Position numbers and translations under genes: made by a program. The notes below the pieces were generated by a model. It saw nothing but the letters and a program-made list of their open reading frames with translations. It was not told where the DNA came from and made no database searches. Source: Plectrocnemia conspersa (taxonomy: Eukaryota; Arthropoda; Insecta; Trichoptera; Polycentropodidae). From it: a stretch of 64,000 nt of DNA. The stretch spans positions 434,001 through 498,000 of the forward strand of contig VTFK01000214.1 of the NCBI GenBank assembly GCA_009617715.1. The letters are read 5' to 3'. Below are positions 35,361 through 47,599 of this stretch, in pieces (within the stretch, counting starts at the first letter, position 1; the number at the start of each line of letters is the position of its first letter).

Positions 35361-38215
35361 TATACTGTAAATAAAATTATTAATATTTATTTGTGTGTAT
35401 GTTAATAAGCAAATAAAACATTTTATTTTTTTAAATAATATGTCATATAAATCTTAAATATTTTATAATCACTTTAGTTTAATTAATTAATCTTGACTAC
35501 TCATTTTTGCCTTTCGTACATAATTGTTCATTGTGAAGTTCAATAATTACCACTTAATAGGTAGAAAGGTAGATAAAATAAGCATCCAGATGGTTTTATA
35601 TTCCCCTTAGCTGAAAATTGCACTTTAAAATCTGCATGTAATTTTACATTTTAATAAACTTATATTACCTTCTTATAAAACATATTATTTTCACTGTACA
35701 AATGTAATACAATATGTTTATATTTGCCTGAAAAAATATATTTTTTAATAAAATTTGTAACAATGAAAATGTTGCTATATAAATAATAAATAAATTCGTT
35801 GCGTTAGGTATAAGATTGTTAACACTACAAGTTAGTACTAAATCCATTTCTTATTATTACATATTCTAAAAGTCTAATATTATTTGCTTAAACTCTGGGA
35901 TTTGTCATTCAACCATTGTATTTGCTATCTCAATGTTATATTAAGTAAGGGGGGTAACATAATAACGACCCTCATCTTGTTGACAGAACAATCTAGAAAA
36001 TTATGTATTGAATCATGAATATGTATTTATGCTAAGTAACATGTGCACACGTGCACTGGTATGTAAATATGTCTATGCTGTAAAGAGTTAAGTTTCAGCA
36101 GAAAGTTCTTGTGGTAAAGTGACTGCATTTTTTGTTTATAATGTGTCATAGAAACTAGTCAAGTGTCTAAACAGCTTCTAAGTTCTGTTGGATATTACAC
36201 GATAAGTTTTATTTCTTGCAAACTTATTTCAGTAATAAATCATATATCGAGGGCAGAAAAGTCTTTAGAACGTTATAGTTCATATTTGTGGTTTATTTTA
36301 AGCACCGTTTTAAGACATAAACAATTAATCTAGAATAAAAATTTTATGAGTTATATTACAATAATACCTTATTATAATTTTGTACGACGTATTTTGATAT
36401 ATATATATATGTATGTTAAATACTATATATTTTATCATATTTATGAAATATTTAGTATAATATATTTATGTTTTCTTTAAAATTATAATATTAAGCATAT
36501 CAATAAATATACACATACACTTGTATATTTATTATATATATATATATTGATATTTATAATGTCTGATTGACTTACCCATACAACGAAAAACTTTAAAAAA
36601 AAAACAAGAGACTTATGTTCACAGAGCACTTAATTTTCTATCGATAACTAATGAGATTACTTGTTATAAAATCTCGAAATAACTTTTCGTTAAAAATGTA
36701 TTCATAAAAATACCTATGTATATTATGTATGTATATACATATAAGAGATACAGCGAGTTTTATTTATACAATATCTCCCGTAGGTCTTATCAGCTATTGA
36801 TCATTTTTTTCTGGTAAAAATATCATTTCCTTTTATAAACTAGTTTATTTTACGCTGAGTAACGAAAGGAGTTTATTCTATATATTTAGAGTATACCTAA
36901 ATATCAAATAGTAAAGAAAATTGGATTTTTTTGAAATATGTGTAAATAAAGAGATTTCCATCTTATAAATTTAATTCGTTTGAACGATAAATTTGTTTGT
37001 AAAAAGAACTGTCTACAAAATAAATTATTAGATATTGTAAAAAACTGAAACTAAGCATTAAATTATTATATATAATCTTTCTCTTTTCTTAAACGTGCCA
37101 TAATACACCGATAGAACTGCTATATGCAATGTTGGGAAATAGGTGTAATAAATTCTTTGGTTAATAAACATATTGAATCTATTATAAATTCAACAAGTTT
37201 ATTTCGCTCAAATAATAAAATAAATCTCGAAGGATTTGCAGAGACATTTTTAAACTTTGTTTTAATTTGTAATTACATAAAATTGAGGAAATATAAATAC
37301 TTTCTGAATTACAGATAATAAACCGATACAAATAATTATGTAGATTACAACAACATTCATCTTATTTAATAAATATACATCAATCCAAATAAATGTGATG
37401 AAATCTATAACATACTTCTTGGAATGACATTCAAAAGTTTATATTTTAATGTTGTATCAAATATTAAAATGTTTTTGGTTAAGATTGTTATTTGGTTTTG
37501 TCTAATATTTTTTTAAAATTAATAAATTGTATTTTTGCTTTAATTATTATGTTATATTTTAATTTTTTTAAAGTGTTGAAGTTCATGGGTATTAAAACTT
37601 TAAAGTTATATTTACAGTAAATAGTAAATGGTAGTTTATAAATACTATAATTTCTTATATTTTTGTTGAGGGGAATATCAGTTTATTAGTAACATATATT
37701 AATGCATTTCAACATTTTTTAAAAATAGTTGTGAGCGAACTTTATTTTTGTCAATGAGTATGAATTCGAGACGCTTGTGATTTTAAATTTTAGTGAAATA
37801 AATATTATAGATTTCCTTAAAATTGTCAAAATATACATGTGAAATGCATTATTAGAATTATATGTAATAACATTATATGCACGTGTAGCACATTAAATAC
37901 ACGTAAAACACATAAATCATGTCATTACGTTGTAACTATCAATCGTTAAAAGTACTGGATCATACAGTCGTATTATTCACGGAGTATTCTAACTCTCTCT
38001 GTTCCGTAACATTCGTTTATCAGAGACGAGGCGCTACGATAACTTTGTTTTTGTAAAAAGTCGTGGACTTTTGTATAGAAATGACTTTATTTATTCATCA
38101 ATGTATTATATTGAAAATATTGAATTTTTTTTTGTCAATCTCATGTTTATGTATTTTTTAAAAATAATTTCCGATATAAAGCAATCAGCAAAAAAATAAA
38201 TTTATGCTTTTTGTT
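35361..38215. other. AT-rich stretch, nothing recognised
   Basis: Includes short AT/TA runs (36395-36410, 36533-36548) and no credible gene. Confidence 0.5.
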
Positions 38216-38219
38216 CTAA

Positions 38220-38640
38220 ATACCCAAATGATTTTCGATTGAATTGCGAGGACAAATTGTGCATTGTCAGTCACAAATACGTTAATCGGATTTCCATGGC
38301 CTGTTCTGCGTCCACTTTACTATTATATATATAGGGCTTTGTTGTTATCTATTACCGTCGGTTTAGAGAGGCGGTATAAGGTATACGGCGGCAAATCCAC
38401 ACACTTGAACCTTTGGCGTTAGTTAAATTAATGGCTTGAATGTGGAGTTGATCATTACAGTGTTTCGTAAGCTCAAAGCGATACTATTTATAATTAAGAC
38501 TTAGCGTCGTCTTTGAAGCGAATTTGCGACAAGAGACTTTCAGGAGACCAGATCGGATTTTATTGGTTGCAGTTCGTACCTGTCGTTTCTTTGTTTCGAT
38601 TGACGACAAAGTCTTCGAAAAGTTAATCTGGCAACCTTTT
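38220..38640. promoter_or_regulatory. Balanced-composition island, possible enhancer
   Basis: About 420 bp of complex balanced sequence without frames, including TATATATATAGGGCTTTGTTG followed by paired CGGTTTAGAGAGGCGG words. It stands out against AT-rich flanks. Confidence 0.28.
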
Positions 38641-39126
38641 ACTAAAACGTCTTTTTATATATCTTGTTTAGGTGTGTTTTTAATAAAATAATAAAGTCAG
38701 AAGTTGTAGTTTGCGTGGGATTTTTATATTGTTGTTATTTTTTGCAATTGTTTAAGTTATTAAAAAATAATTTATATTTCACTGAAAATCCCACATTCTA
38801 TTTTTTCTGTATATCATTCAATTTTTTTTTAATATTAACGTTTCAGATTAAAGTCTTTAAAATATTTAAAAAACTTTGACTGTCAATCATACGTTATACA
38901 TTTTTAAAAAAAAATAAATGGTTTATTAGAGAATGCCCTAAAAAATAAGTGCTAATTGATATTTATGCTTATACATATAATTGTGTGTATCGTAATATAA
39001 CTGTAGTAATATATTTAGTTATTTAACTTACATGAATGATTTATAGAGAACCCTGTACAATTAATATTTGAATATTATGTAAGAATATAGGTGGTTTGAA
39101 AGTTGCGTCTTTGGGGAGTAAGTTGG

Positions 39127-39193
39127 CTCATTGGCTCATCGGAATTGCCTCATGGAGGTCGAAATAGACTCATGACGTGCAAGGCTGACTCAT
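39127..39193 (+). promoter_or_regulatory. Cluster of five CTCAT words with AP-1-like and CRE-like cores
   Basis: CTCAT occurs at 39127, 39135, 39149, 39169 and 39189, with spacings 8, 14, 20 and 20 bp. The last is TGACTCAT (a perfect AP-1/TRE core) and the fourth is GACTCATGACGT, joining an AP-1-like half to a TGACG half. The flanks are AT-rich. It looks like a homotypic binding-site cluster. Confidence 0.4.
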
Positions 39194-39729
39194 ATGGGGA
39201 ATGGGATGTCCCATGGGAGAACTGTTGTTGTTTCTTTTGCTTGAAAAATACACACACAATGGGTTGAATTGCCCAATTTGTCGAGGAAAAAATATATTAT
39301 GAAATCCGATGTGTTAAATCTTGTGTAAAATTATTCGGAGGAAATTCGACATATTCTTTGAATATATTGAAAATCGGAATAGACTTGCCCAAAATGGTGG
39401 AGCATATTATTAATTTATTTTTATATAAATAATTTAAATAAATATAAATAAAAAACGATCCAGGATTTTTCACTATATATTTTATTATGTTTTTTTTGCA
39501 TACTTTCAAATAATATTAAATAATTTTCTTCAGTAGTTTTATTATATTTTTTTGCACCTTTAACCTTATATTTTAAATTCATTGTTTCCATTTAGCAATT
39601 TTGATACTATCTGACCATTTATTTACCGCCGAAGATAGACTTTGCTCTTCATAAGCTCCTGAAATAATGACGCATCGGTGTAACCTGTTAGATAATGATA
39701 CCAAAATGTAAAATTAATCTAAATCTAAA

Positions 39730-40150
39730 ATATACGATGTGTCTCATAAAACCATCCACGCGATGTTTGCGCTTTATATAATCATATTTCACGTCACATC
39801 TTTTCGCATGGGTAGGACTAAATTTAACGCGTTAAAGTGAAAATGCGTATAGCATCTAGTTGTCATAAATTATGAAGCGTTTAAGAAGTTCGAATGAAGG
39901 CTGCTGATAATATCGCGGCGTTAAAAAGTCTCGGAAGCACACGGTAATAAAATTCGGAGCGAAAAGCTCTCTCGCTCACTCTCACGTGTCCGAAGCTTTA
40001 GAAGCTCTGCTGAGAGGTTAACTTAAGGACCTTCGCAAATTATGTGTATTTTTTCGCAACTAGAGGATGAAGCAAAAGAAAAAAAATAAACGTCAACCTT
40101 GTCGTATTTAAATATTATCGTTCCGAGTTCAGCGTCTTGAGTAAACGAAG
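39730..40150. promoter_or_regulatory. Balanced-composition island, possible enhancer
   Basis: Complex sequence with CGCATGGGTAGGAC, AACGCGTTAAAG and a CTCTCGCTCACTCTCACG (GAGA-factor-like) stretch. No frame. Confidence 0.28.
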
Positions 40151-40564
40151 TTTATGTAAAAAAATTGCGTCGTTTGCATAAAACGGCGATAAGTCGCTTA
40201 TTTATTTTTGTTAATGAATTTTTCGGCATATTAAATGAAACGTTATGTATTTAAATTACTTCAACTGTACAAATACATTTATTTAGTACATATTCAAACA
40301 TGGTACAATTTAAATGACTTTATGTAATCGAAACTTTAATTGAAATGAAAAAAAGCAATCAACATAAGTTAACAGAATGGCAAAATAAACACTGGTTACG
40401 AGATATAATAAGTAAAAATGGCTACCAATTATATCTAATATAATATTAGAGACACTTTTGTAACAAATATTTAAATATTATTTTTAATAGCTTGATAATA
40501 AATCAATTAAAAAAACAGAGCTTGATAATCTTAAGATTCGAATATTCAAAAATAAACTCTATAT

Positions 40565-40836
40565 GTGTTAACACAGTCAGTTCGAGAGCTATCCATTTCA
40601 CCATTATTCATAATTTGGGATTCACGCGCCTCTACTTTATTTTTTTTGAACACATTTATATAAAAAAAATATTATCTATAAATGTGCTCAAAAAATAAAC
40701 CAGAGTAATGAACGTATATCAGTATCGAGTACTTTAAAGCTAATAGTAGGGGCGCGTAAACCCAAACTTACCATCTCTTTCTAAATTATGAATAATGATG
40801 AAATGGATAGCTCTCGAACTGACTGAGTTAACGCAA
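40565..40836. mobile_element. Young foldback (MITE-like) element
   Basis: AGTCAGTTCGAGAGCTATCC... at 40575-40616 recurs inverted at 40783-40824, with 41 of 42 bases identical. Inside, GGGATTCACGCGCCTCTAC (left) pairs with GGGTTTACGCGCCCCTAC (right), and TTGAACACATTTATA pairs with TATAAATGTGCTCAA around a ~16-bp loop. The right arm has extra segments missing from the left. Near-identical arms against a heavily decayed background point to a recent insertion. No clear target-site duplication or known terminal motif is seen. Confidence 0.8.
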
Positions 40837-42049
40837 ATGGAACATAGTAATTTTTTAACGATACAGTCCCACTTTCTTTAGGATTTGAAATATAAATCAA
40901 TATGTTTTTTTTTGTTCGTGTGTTTTTGTACATATGGATAGTTCACGAGAAGTTGAGATACTTTTAAGCATGTACATACATATATATGTAATATATGTTA
41001 CAGGTGAATTTATTATATATTACCAGAATTACTTAGCCAGTTAAAATGTATTAAGCAATTGATTTATAATTTCACTGCTCAGCATCAATAAAACTGGTAC
41101 GATTATTTCCACATGACAGAATTTTGACAGATACAAAATGTTTAAAATAAATCACACCAAACCGAAACCTTAACAAAACGATTCAACCCAATGAATAATT
41201 TAAAAGTATAGTTAGTTACAGAATTTTCATTAAGTCAATTTTGATCTAGTTAGTTTGTTTAGGTTAGGTTCGGGTTTAAATTGCATATGGTTGTTTAACA
41301 ACTAGCAAATTGAGTTTCAACCACAGTTTAGATCAGCATATAATTTTACTAGTGCCTATTAGTTAAATTATATTTTTTCTAGTACGAATTTAATATATCC
41401 ACACATTAATACACATTTATTTATTTTATTACTTATGTTTTTAACGTAATTCAACAAAGAACTAAACTTTAGGAAATGGGGCTGCTTTTCTCTCTTTCAT
41501 TTCTCTTGCCGATATTTTGACAAAAAAAATATATTTATATTGGTACTAGTATTATATACAGCAGGGAATATCCAAAACATCAATTGTGTAACTACACCTA
41601 ATTGCTTTTCTAATAAAATAATTGCTTCTATTAAAGTAATGTCATGCGAAAAATGACAATATTTAAAAATTTGCTAGAGATTCTGAAAAAAAATATTGAT
41701 AAATGAAAATTTGACGAATCAACGAATTTCAATGACCACACTGTTATATGTATATATTTGAATGGTTTTCCAATATTTATCTGTAACAAAAGAGCTATTG
41801 ACCAATATACCTATAAAAGGATAAACAAGAGGGCAAGTTAAATTTATTTCATTAAAGTCACACAGAATATCCAATACTTAAGCTGGTGTCGTTCATATAA
41901 TAGTTGAAATCAAATTAGGTTGATAGCTCTCTATATAAAATATAATACTACTCTTAGTTTTATCAGTTATTATTGCATTATTTGTCAGCAGTCTTTGTGC
42001 TTAAAAGTATAAAATTCAAAGGAGTTGATGTCATATTAAAAAAATAATA
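40837..42049. other. AT-rich stretch, nothing recognised
   Basis: No credible frames. The patch at 41455-41520 is slightly more balanced. Confidence 0.5.
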
Positions 42050-42338
42050 GAATCAGTTTGTAAAGACGCAGAAGGTAAATTTAATAATGAAGAATACTGT
42101 TTGATACTTGATGAAAGTTTCAAAAATATCTCTTACTCTTAATAAAGTAGTTTTGGTATAAGAAAGTAAAGCAAATCTAAAGACAGACGATGAAGGGATG
42201 CTTAATATTGCTTTTCTCTCTGATTTTAAGCAAGAGTTAAATGAGATAAAATTTAATGAAAAAAGCAAAACATTAGTTGACGTATTTCACACTAAGAATA
42301 AATTAAAAGAAAAGCTGTTCGTTTTAAAAAAGCGATAA
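42050..42338 (+). pseudogene. hAT transposase C-terminal fragment (GTF2IRD2/ZBED-like)
   Basis: An open stretch at 42189-42338 encodes LNIAFLSDFKQELNEIKF, followed by LVDVFHTKNKLKEKL and a stop. This matches the hAT block 'l.FL.Dit.hLNeLN..LqGk...v.d.y..i.aF..KL' seen in GTF2IRD2/ZBED-type transposases. A second open stretch just upstream (42050-42140, with CKDAEGKFNNEEYCLILDES) ends in stops. No terminal repeats are visible, and catalytic parts are missing. It lies 10 kb from the hAT-type end at 32.3 kb, too far to link. Confidence 0.65.
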
Positions 42339-42819
42339 AGGCGAGGTGATTAATAAAAACTAAAAAATATGGATGCTCAATAAATGTATATAATAACATT
42401 TTAATATTATCAGTATGGTTATAACATAGTTTTCTTACGATTTTTGATTTCTAAAATAAAGAATTAATAATAATATACAAATATAAGCTCTAGCATTAGA
42501 TAAGTGAATTCATGAAATAAATAAAATTTTCTTAGAGTAGTTATTAGAATCGCTTTTGTGGATTTTTATATATGTGTATGTATAGAATCGTAGTACATAT
42601 ATGTTTTTGTAAAGTCATGATAATTTTCTGTTATTAAAATAGCTTACGTAAAATATAAAATATATGTGTTATCACTTAACACAAGGTTTTAGTAGACCGT
42701 CATAACTAACTTCAGTATCTGCCATAACTAACTAATGCCACTCCTAGTAATATATATATAGGTAACAAAAGTTGCCGTTGAATAACAGTGACAGCTGAGT
42801 GCATTCATTTCTTTCATTC

Positions 42820-42960
42820 TACTATCAAGTTTAAGTAAAAAGCGAAGAGGTCATGGAACGTCAGCTATTTCGGGCGGCGTCTCACAGTTAATTCGTAAGC
42901 GATCAGTTTTGGAATATCGGACGTTAAATGTCGGCCGGCGGAAATATATACCATTCTCCA
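42820..42960. promoter_or_regulatory. Small balanced-composition island
   Basis: Contains TTTCGGGCGGCGTCTCAC and TGTCGGCCGGCGGAAAT. No frame and no known element. Confidence 0.22.
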
Positions 42961-44675
42961 GCAGATCAATATATTGGGAAAGGTTATTTAACACTGTGTT
43001 TTTTTACCTTACTTTTAGATCTCCTATTTGATTTTAATAATAATGGTGTCACCAAAATGTATTAATAATTGGGTTAAGTTTATGTTTGCCGCAGGATATT
43101 TTAGCTCTATTTACATTAAAGCAAAACTTGTTTTTTTAATAATAACGCCATACAATTTTAAAGTACTGGTGGATGTTATTGGCTAAAGCAGTAATACTTG
43201 GGCTTATCTCCTATATTATTCTCTCTTATATAATAATTAGTGTTGATTGTAAATGAAATTTCTTAGAATATACTGTAAGCATAAATCCCATACAATGCGG
43301 TGAACGCAATTATTGCCAAAAAATCTGAGTAGCACTAGTTTATACAATAATGGATAGGTGTATAAGAGTTAAAGGCTAAGAATATGCGTAGTAAAAATGT
43401 GGTGCTGTATATTATTAATTAGCATATCTTGAAAATATAAAAAGAAAAGCAATGATCTTACCATGAAAAAGTTATGTGAAGAATGAGAGTAAGATTTTCC
43501 TCATTGCAAATGTAATAGAGGCACGAATATACCAGGAAAATAAATCCAGTTTTTGGGTCAATATTAGTTAACCTACAACATTTAACGCTTGTCGTCATTC
43601 CATAAAAATACTTTTAATATTTCTGTGATGCCAGTTCCTTATAAATTGCTCTGTAAAAGTTTTACTTTAATAGTTCATTTACAATTTTCGATTTTAATGT
43701 TACCAAACACGTGTTCTGAATTAAAAATTTATACTTATTATATTGAAATAAGGCTGAGATTGGTAGGTGTAATAATATAAAACGAAGGCTTTCGCGAAGG
43801 TCGTGTCGCGAGTATTGAGTAAATATGACACTTATTATAAAACATGAGAATTATAAAATTAAATATTTTTTTACTAAAAATATAAAATCAATAGATTATA
43901 CAGAAATAAAGCGGTTCTTGCCTTGTGCATTTGAATAAATGTATTTCATTTAACTTTGATCTGAGTTCAGTTAAATATTCATCACTATTGGAAAAGAGTT
44001 TTATTTAAGGTATACCATTTTCTTATTATTTTGTATTATTAAATGTTTTATGAGCAACTTTGAAATTGTTATATTTTTACATTTATTTAATTCATTAATA
44101 ATATACTACAATTAAAAAAATATTTTTTGTTATCTAAAAATTGTGACCAGTGTAACTAGAATTAAAAGCATATTAGATGCATAATCTTATAAAAAATAGC
44201 TGATGCACTGCTATCTTTATATGAATTTATTATAAATAAACTGTATTTTGAGATTTTTATTACATTTAAAAAGTAGTTTTTTTAATAAATATTTGTAGTA
44301 TTTCTATGTATTAAATATTAATTTAGCTTAGCTTTAAACCACTTGTAGATGTAAATATGTATTTTCTTACTAGTTTACCATATATAGCACAGATGTCTCT
44401 AAAAAATTATCATATCCAATTCCTAAACCTTTTATGAAAAATATATTCTGAAAATATTTCCATCATCAAAACAATTAAATATTAGATTAAATCATGTAAA
44501 TTATCATATTTAAAAGAAAAATAATAAATTCCTCTTTATTTACATAAAATAATAAAGCTATAACAATTACATAAATATAGTTTTATATATTATAGTAAAT
44601 CTTTTTAATTTAATTGTCAATTAAATTACAAATTCAATACATTTAAATAAGTGTCGTGTACTTTAATTACTATCA
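42961..44675. other. AT-rich stretch, nothing recognised
   Basis: Background sequence. Short GCGAAGGTCGTGTCGCGAG near 43794 is the only GC-rich word. Confidence 0.5.
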
Positions 44676-44679
44676 AAAT

Positions 44680-44960
44680 AAGTAATTCGGACGTCGAATG
44701 GAATTAGTCTTAAATCCATGTTAGATTGTGGAAATTCCCTACGAATTGACGGAATTAACGTGGTCGTATTTTTCCTAGCGGTTTTACGTCACGGCTAATT
44801 GGCACTAAGCCAAAGGTAGAAATAATTAAAAAGGACAAAGCGAGAACGTCGATTAAACCAAGGAATTAATCACGCTTTAATTTATTATTATATAATTTCG
44901 TTCGAGATGGAAAAAAATCCATGTCAACGAGTTGCCTGGAGACAAATTCGCAAATTTTCA
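44680..44960. promoter_or_regulatory. Balanced-composition island, possible enhancer
   Basis: Complex sequence rich in homeodomain-type AATTA/TAATT words (GAATTGACGGAATTAACG, GGCTAATTGGCAC, GGAATTAATCACGC). No frame. It ends just before a mariner-like end. Confidence 0.3.
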
Positions 44961-44996
44961 TTTTACTTAGAACGAATTATTCTACAATATATCAAG

Positions 44997-45030
44997 TATG
45001 CGTGGAGGTTCAAAAAGCTCCCGAACCAAA
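44997..45030 (+). mobile_element. Possible mariner-type terminal repeat
   Basis: After a TA dinucleotide comes TGCGTGGAGGTTCAAAAAGC then TCCCGAACC, similar in layout to the end at 62680 (CGTGGGCTGCTCAAAAAGTT then TTCGAAC). Ends of this form (gTtCAAAAAGTt.cCGAac) occur in some mariner subfamilies. No partner end is seen. Confidence 0.4.
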
Positions 45031-45209
45031 ATATTAACAACTAAGTTATACACTGATGTTGCAAAAAAAAAAATACTGAAATTTATTGATGCAACACAAA
45101 AAAATAATAATTTTTAAGTGAAATTTATTTTTAATAAATAGATGTTTTTAATTATTTGATGATTCGTTTATTTTATTAAATATATCAACTATTCGTGAAT
45201 AATTAAAGT

Positions 45210-45280
45210 TACACTAGATCGTTATTTCAAGATTTGGCTGCCATGGTTCAATCTCCGGGCGTCTAAACAATGCTCTTTCC
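45210..45280 (+). repeat. Possible SINE/tRNA-like fragment
   Basis: ATGGTTCAATCTCCGGGCGTC resembles a box-B/T-arm at suitable distance from ACTAGATCGTTATTTCAAG. It is too decayed to be certain. Confidence 0.22.
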
Positions 45281-46125
45281 GTCTCTTCTATCATTTTAAA
45301 AATCATATTTCATTTATAAGGAGTAATTGTAAATATTAATACATGGTAAAAACATTTGGTCGGATCGACTTCTGTTTTTATGGCTAACTTGTAGGTTATA
45401 GAATGTTTTAATCGGTTAATTTATCTGTTTGATGAATTTCTTCAACGAGGCAGATAAAAATTTTCTTCGTATAATAGCGATTTATTGTGCAGCTGTCTCT
45501 ACAGAATTTGTTATTTAATTTGCAACGGCGGTCGTTGTAAAAGTACATTAGTTTTAACGTATGTGTTCTGTATGAAATTACTTTTATGGCGGGATCCATG
45601 TCATAATTTGTATGTAATTCTATTTAAAAAAATCTGTAATTGAATCTGAGCGGTATAATTTTTGGTATTGCACTATTAATTTATTTTTGTTACTCTGGCG
45701 CATTATTTTAATTACGTGTAGCGTGAAAAGATTAATTTAGTTTCGGATCTTGTAATTTTGTAACAAATATCGATCGCTATAAATTTATTTAAAATATAAC
45801 TTTTCATAAATAAACTAGAATTTATAGCTCTAAACTTTTGAATATTGGTTCTCCTTTCCCCCCTATCGTTAAATCCCGACTTTACCCCTTGTCAATGCGT
45901 CAATGATAAACACATTTCTCATTTGAATACCAACCTCTTAGACCAAAAATTAAAGATCAGCGAATGAATATAATTTTCTCTAGATATTTCATATGCATAT
46001 CTTAAAAGTCATAACAACTACGATAGATTTAAATAAATCAATGCAGTTAATGGTATGTTTCATTAAAATATTAGGGCTAAAAAAACAATGCTTTTTGTAT
46101 AGTATTTTATTAGTCCTGTAACTTT
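45281..46125. other. AT-rich stretch, nothing recognised
   Basis: No credible gene. A minus-strand 63-codon frame at 45408-45599 has no motif. Confidence 0.45.
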
Positions 46126-46129
46126 TTAC

Positions 46130-46340
46130 ACCGCTTCTGTACATGTAACGTTTCGAGAGCGCCTTTGCGGATCATTCTCATTTAGGGCTAGAGCTTTTGC
46201 CAGGTAATTGAATTTGTTTCCTTATACGGATAAATTACGAATTTCTCAGCGTTTGTGAAAAAGCCGAGCACCTTTTAAGCGGCCCTCGGATAAATTTGCG
46301 GGAACCTTTGAAAAGACCCTCCGACGACGCGGTTGCGAAG
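46130..46340. promoter_or_regulatory. Balanced-composition island, possible enhancer
   Basis: Complex sequence (TTTCGAGAGCGCCTTTGCGG, TTAAGCGGCCCTCGG) with a short open minus-strand frame lacking motifs. Confidence 0.25.
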
Positions 46341-47425
46341 TAAATTCCTTCCATATATTCTGAAAATAATATTATATTTAGCACGAGGGGGCAATTTAAG
46401 GTCAACTTTTTTTGTTTGCCAAAACCCACTTTATATTATGTGTAGATGGTACAGAGTGAATCGTAAGTTGCTTTACTATTTAGAAACATTTATTTCATTT
46501 TATTCAATACATTATATAATATATTGGTGTAACTGTTTATTATTATTATTTATTATTATATTTACTTTAAAAGTTTTTCTGTGGTAAAATATTTAAGAAA
46601 AAAAATTAAAATTAAAAATTAAAATCTACAGTATATTAATCAGAATCTAGAAATATAAAATATTTTGCGACATTATAAAATATTTTTTTTTGATTTTTTA
46701 GACAATATAATTAAAAAAAAAAAAAAATATACTCCAAACAATATTTAAAAAAAATGTTTTTTTTTTATCATAAATATTTTTTTTTATTTATTTAAATCAA
46801 ATTTATGTTTATTGTTTCGTTTTAAAATAATAACAACGGAAAGGAATTTAATAAAATTTTCTAGAAATGATGAATCCAAATTATTTTGTAATTATTTCAC
46901 TAAGCACTTATTATTAATTAGTGCTTATTATATTCAATTATTAATCGAATCTTAAACCGATAAAAATTTACTACTTAAATCTGATGAAATATGGATATTT
47001 TTTGTTTTTTTTTTCTCATATGATCACTTAGTTTTCGTACTAATTATATACTTGAACTCAGTACTTTTTACTTTGAACGCGTTTTTGCTAAGATATTCAG
47101 AAAACTATCAACTCATCTTTGCAAAATATTACAAGAGCAATCCAAATCCAGAATTACATATCTGATATAGATATACATAGGTATTTCTTATGTTTCATAC
47201 GTAATAAGACAAAAGCTCCCCGAACATTTAGCCCAACGACAATTCGTCCACGACTAAAATTCCAACCGAAAAATGATTTTTTTTAAGAAAGAACCTTTAA
47301 AGATTTTTTTATCATATTTATATATTATAGCTGTTGAATATGTACCATTAAGAAAACAATTGATTACTAAGTCATTGCTGTTGTATTTACGGTTCCATAT
47401 TTTTTATTTACAAAAAATAAAAAAA
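46341..47425. other. AT-rich stretch, nothing recognised
   Basis: Contains several A and T homopolymer runs (46684-46800). No credible gene. Confidence 0.5.
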
Positions 47426-47428
47426 TAA

Positions 47429-47599
47429 ATGATAAGGAAGTTATGGATCAGCTTGTATCTACCTTGGTGCGGATTTTCTAGTGGGAAGTTCTCGGATTTG
47501 TATGTTAATGCTTTAGAATCCGCGCTGACTTTGATGAAGGTCCTGCGGAGATATGCGGCGAAGGGTCTCTGTTCATATGCAAGTAAGATCGGCCAATAA
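47429..47599 (+). CDS. Short coding-like frame or exon candidate, unrecognised
   Basis: A 56-codon ATG frame in an isolated GC-richer patch. The core SDLYVNALESALTLMKVLRR, followed by YAAKGLC, looks like an amphipathic helix and has GC-rich third positions. The same stretch can be read as an internal exon at 47482-47582: acceptor GGATTTTCTAG, donor CAA|GTAAGA, entered in phase 2 and left in phase 1. That phase does not join the putative exon at 21202 (phase 1) directly. No family is recognised. It may be a real micro-exon, a small ORF or chance. Confidence 0.28.
   Translation: MIRKLWISLYLPWCGFSSGKFSDLYVNALESALTLMKVLRRYAAKGLCSYASKIGQ

Noticed and set aside
45210..45280. Functional tRNA gene
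   Set aside because: Only a T-arm-like word is present; acceptor stem and anticodon arm do not pair.
46333..46587. 84-aa plus-strand frame
   Set aside because: Residue use follows AT-rich background beyond the first 25 codons, and no motif is seen.
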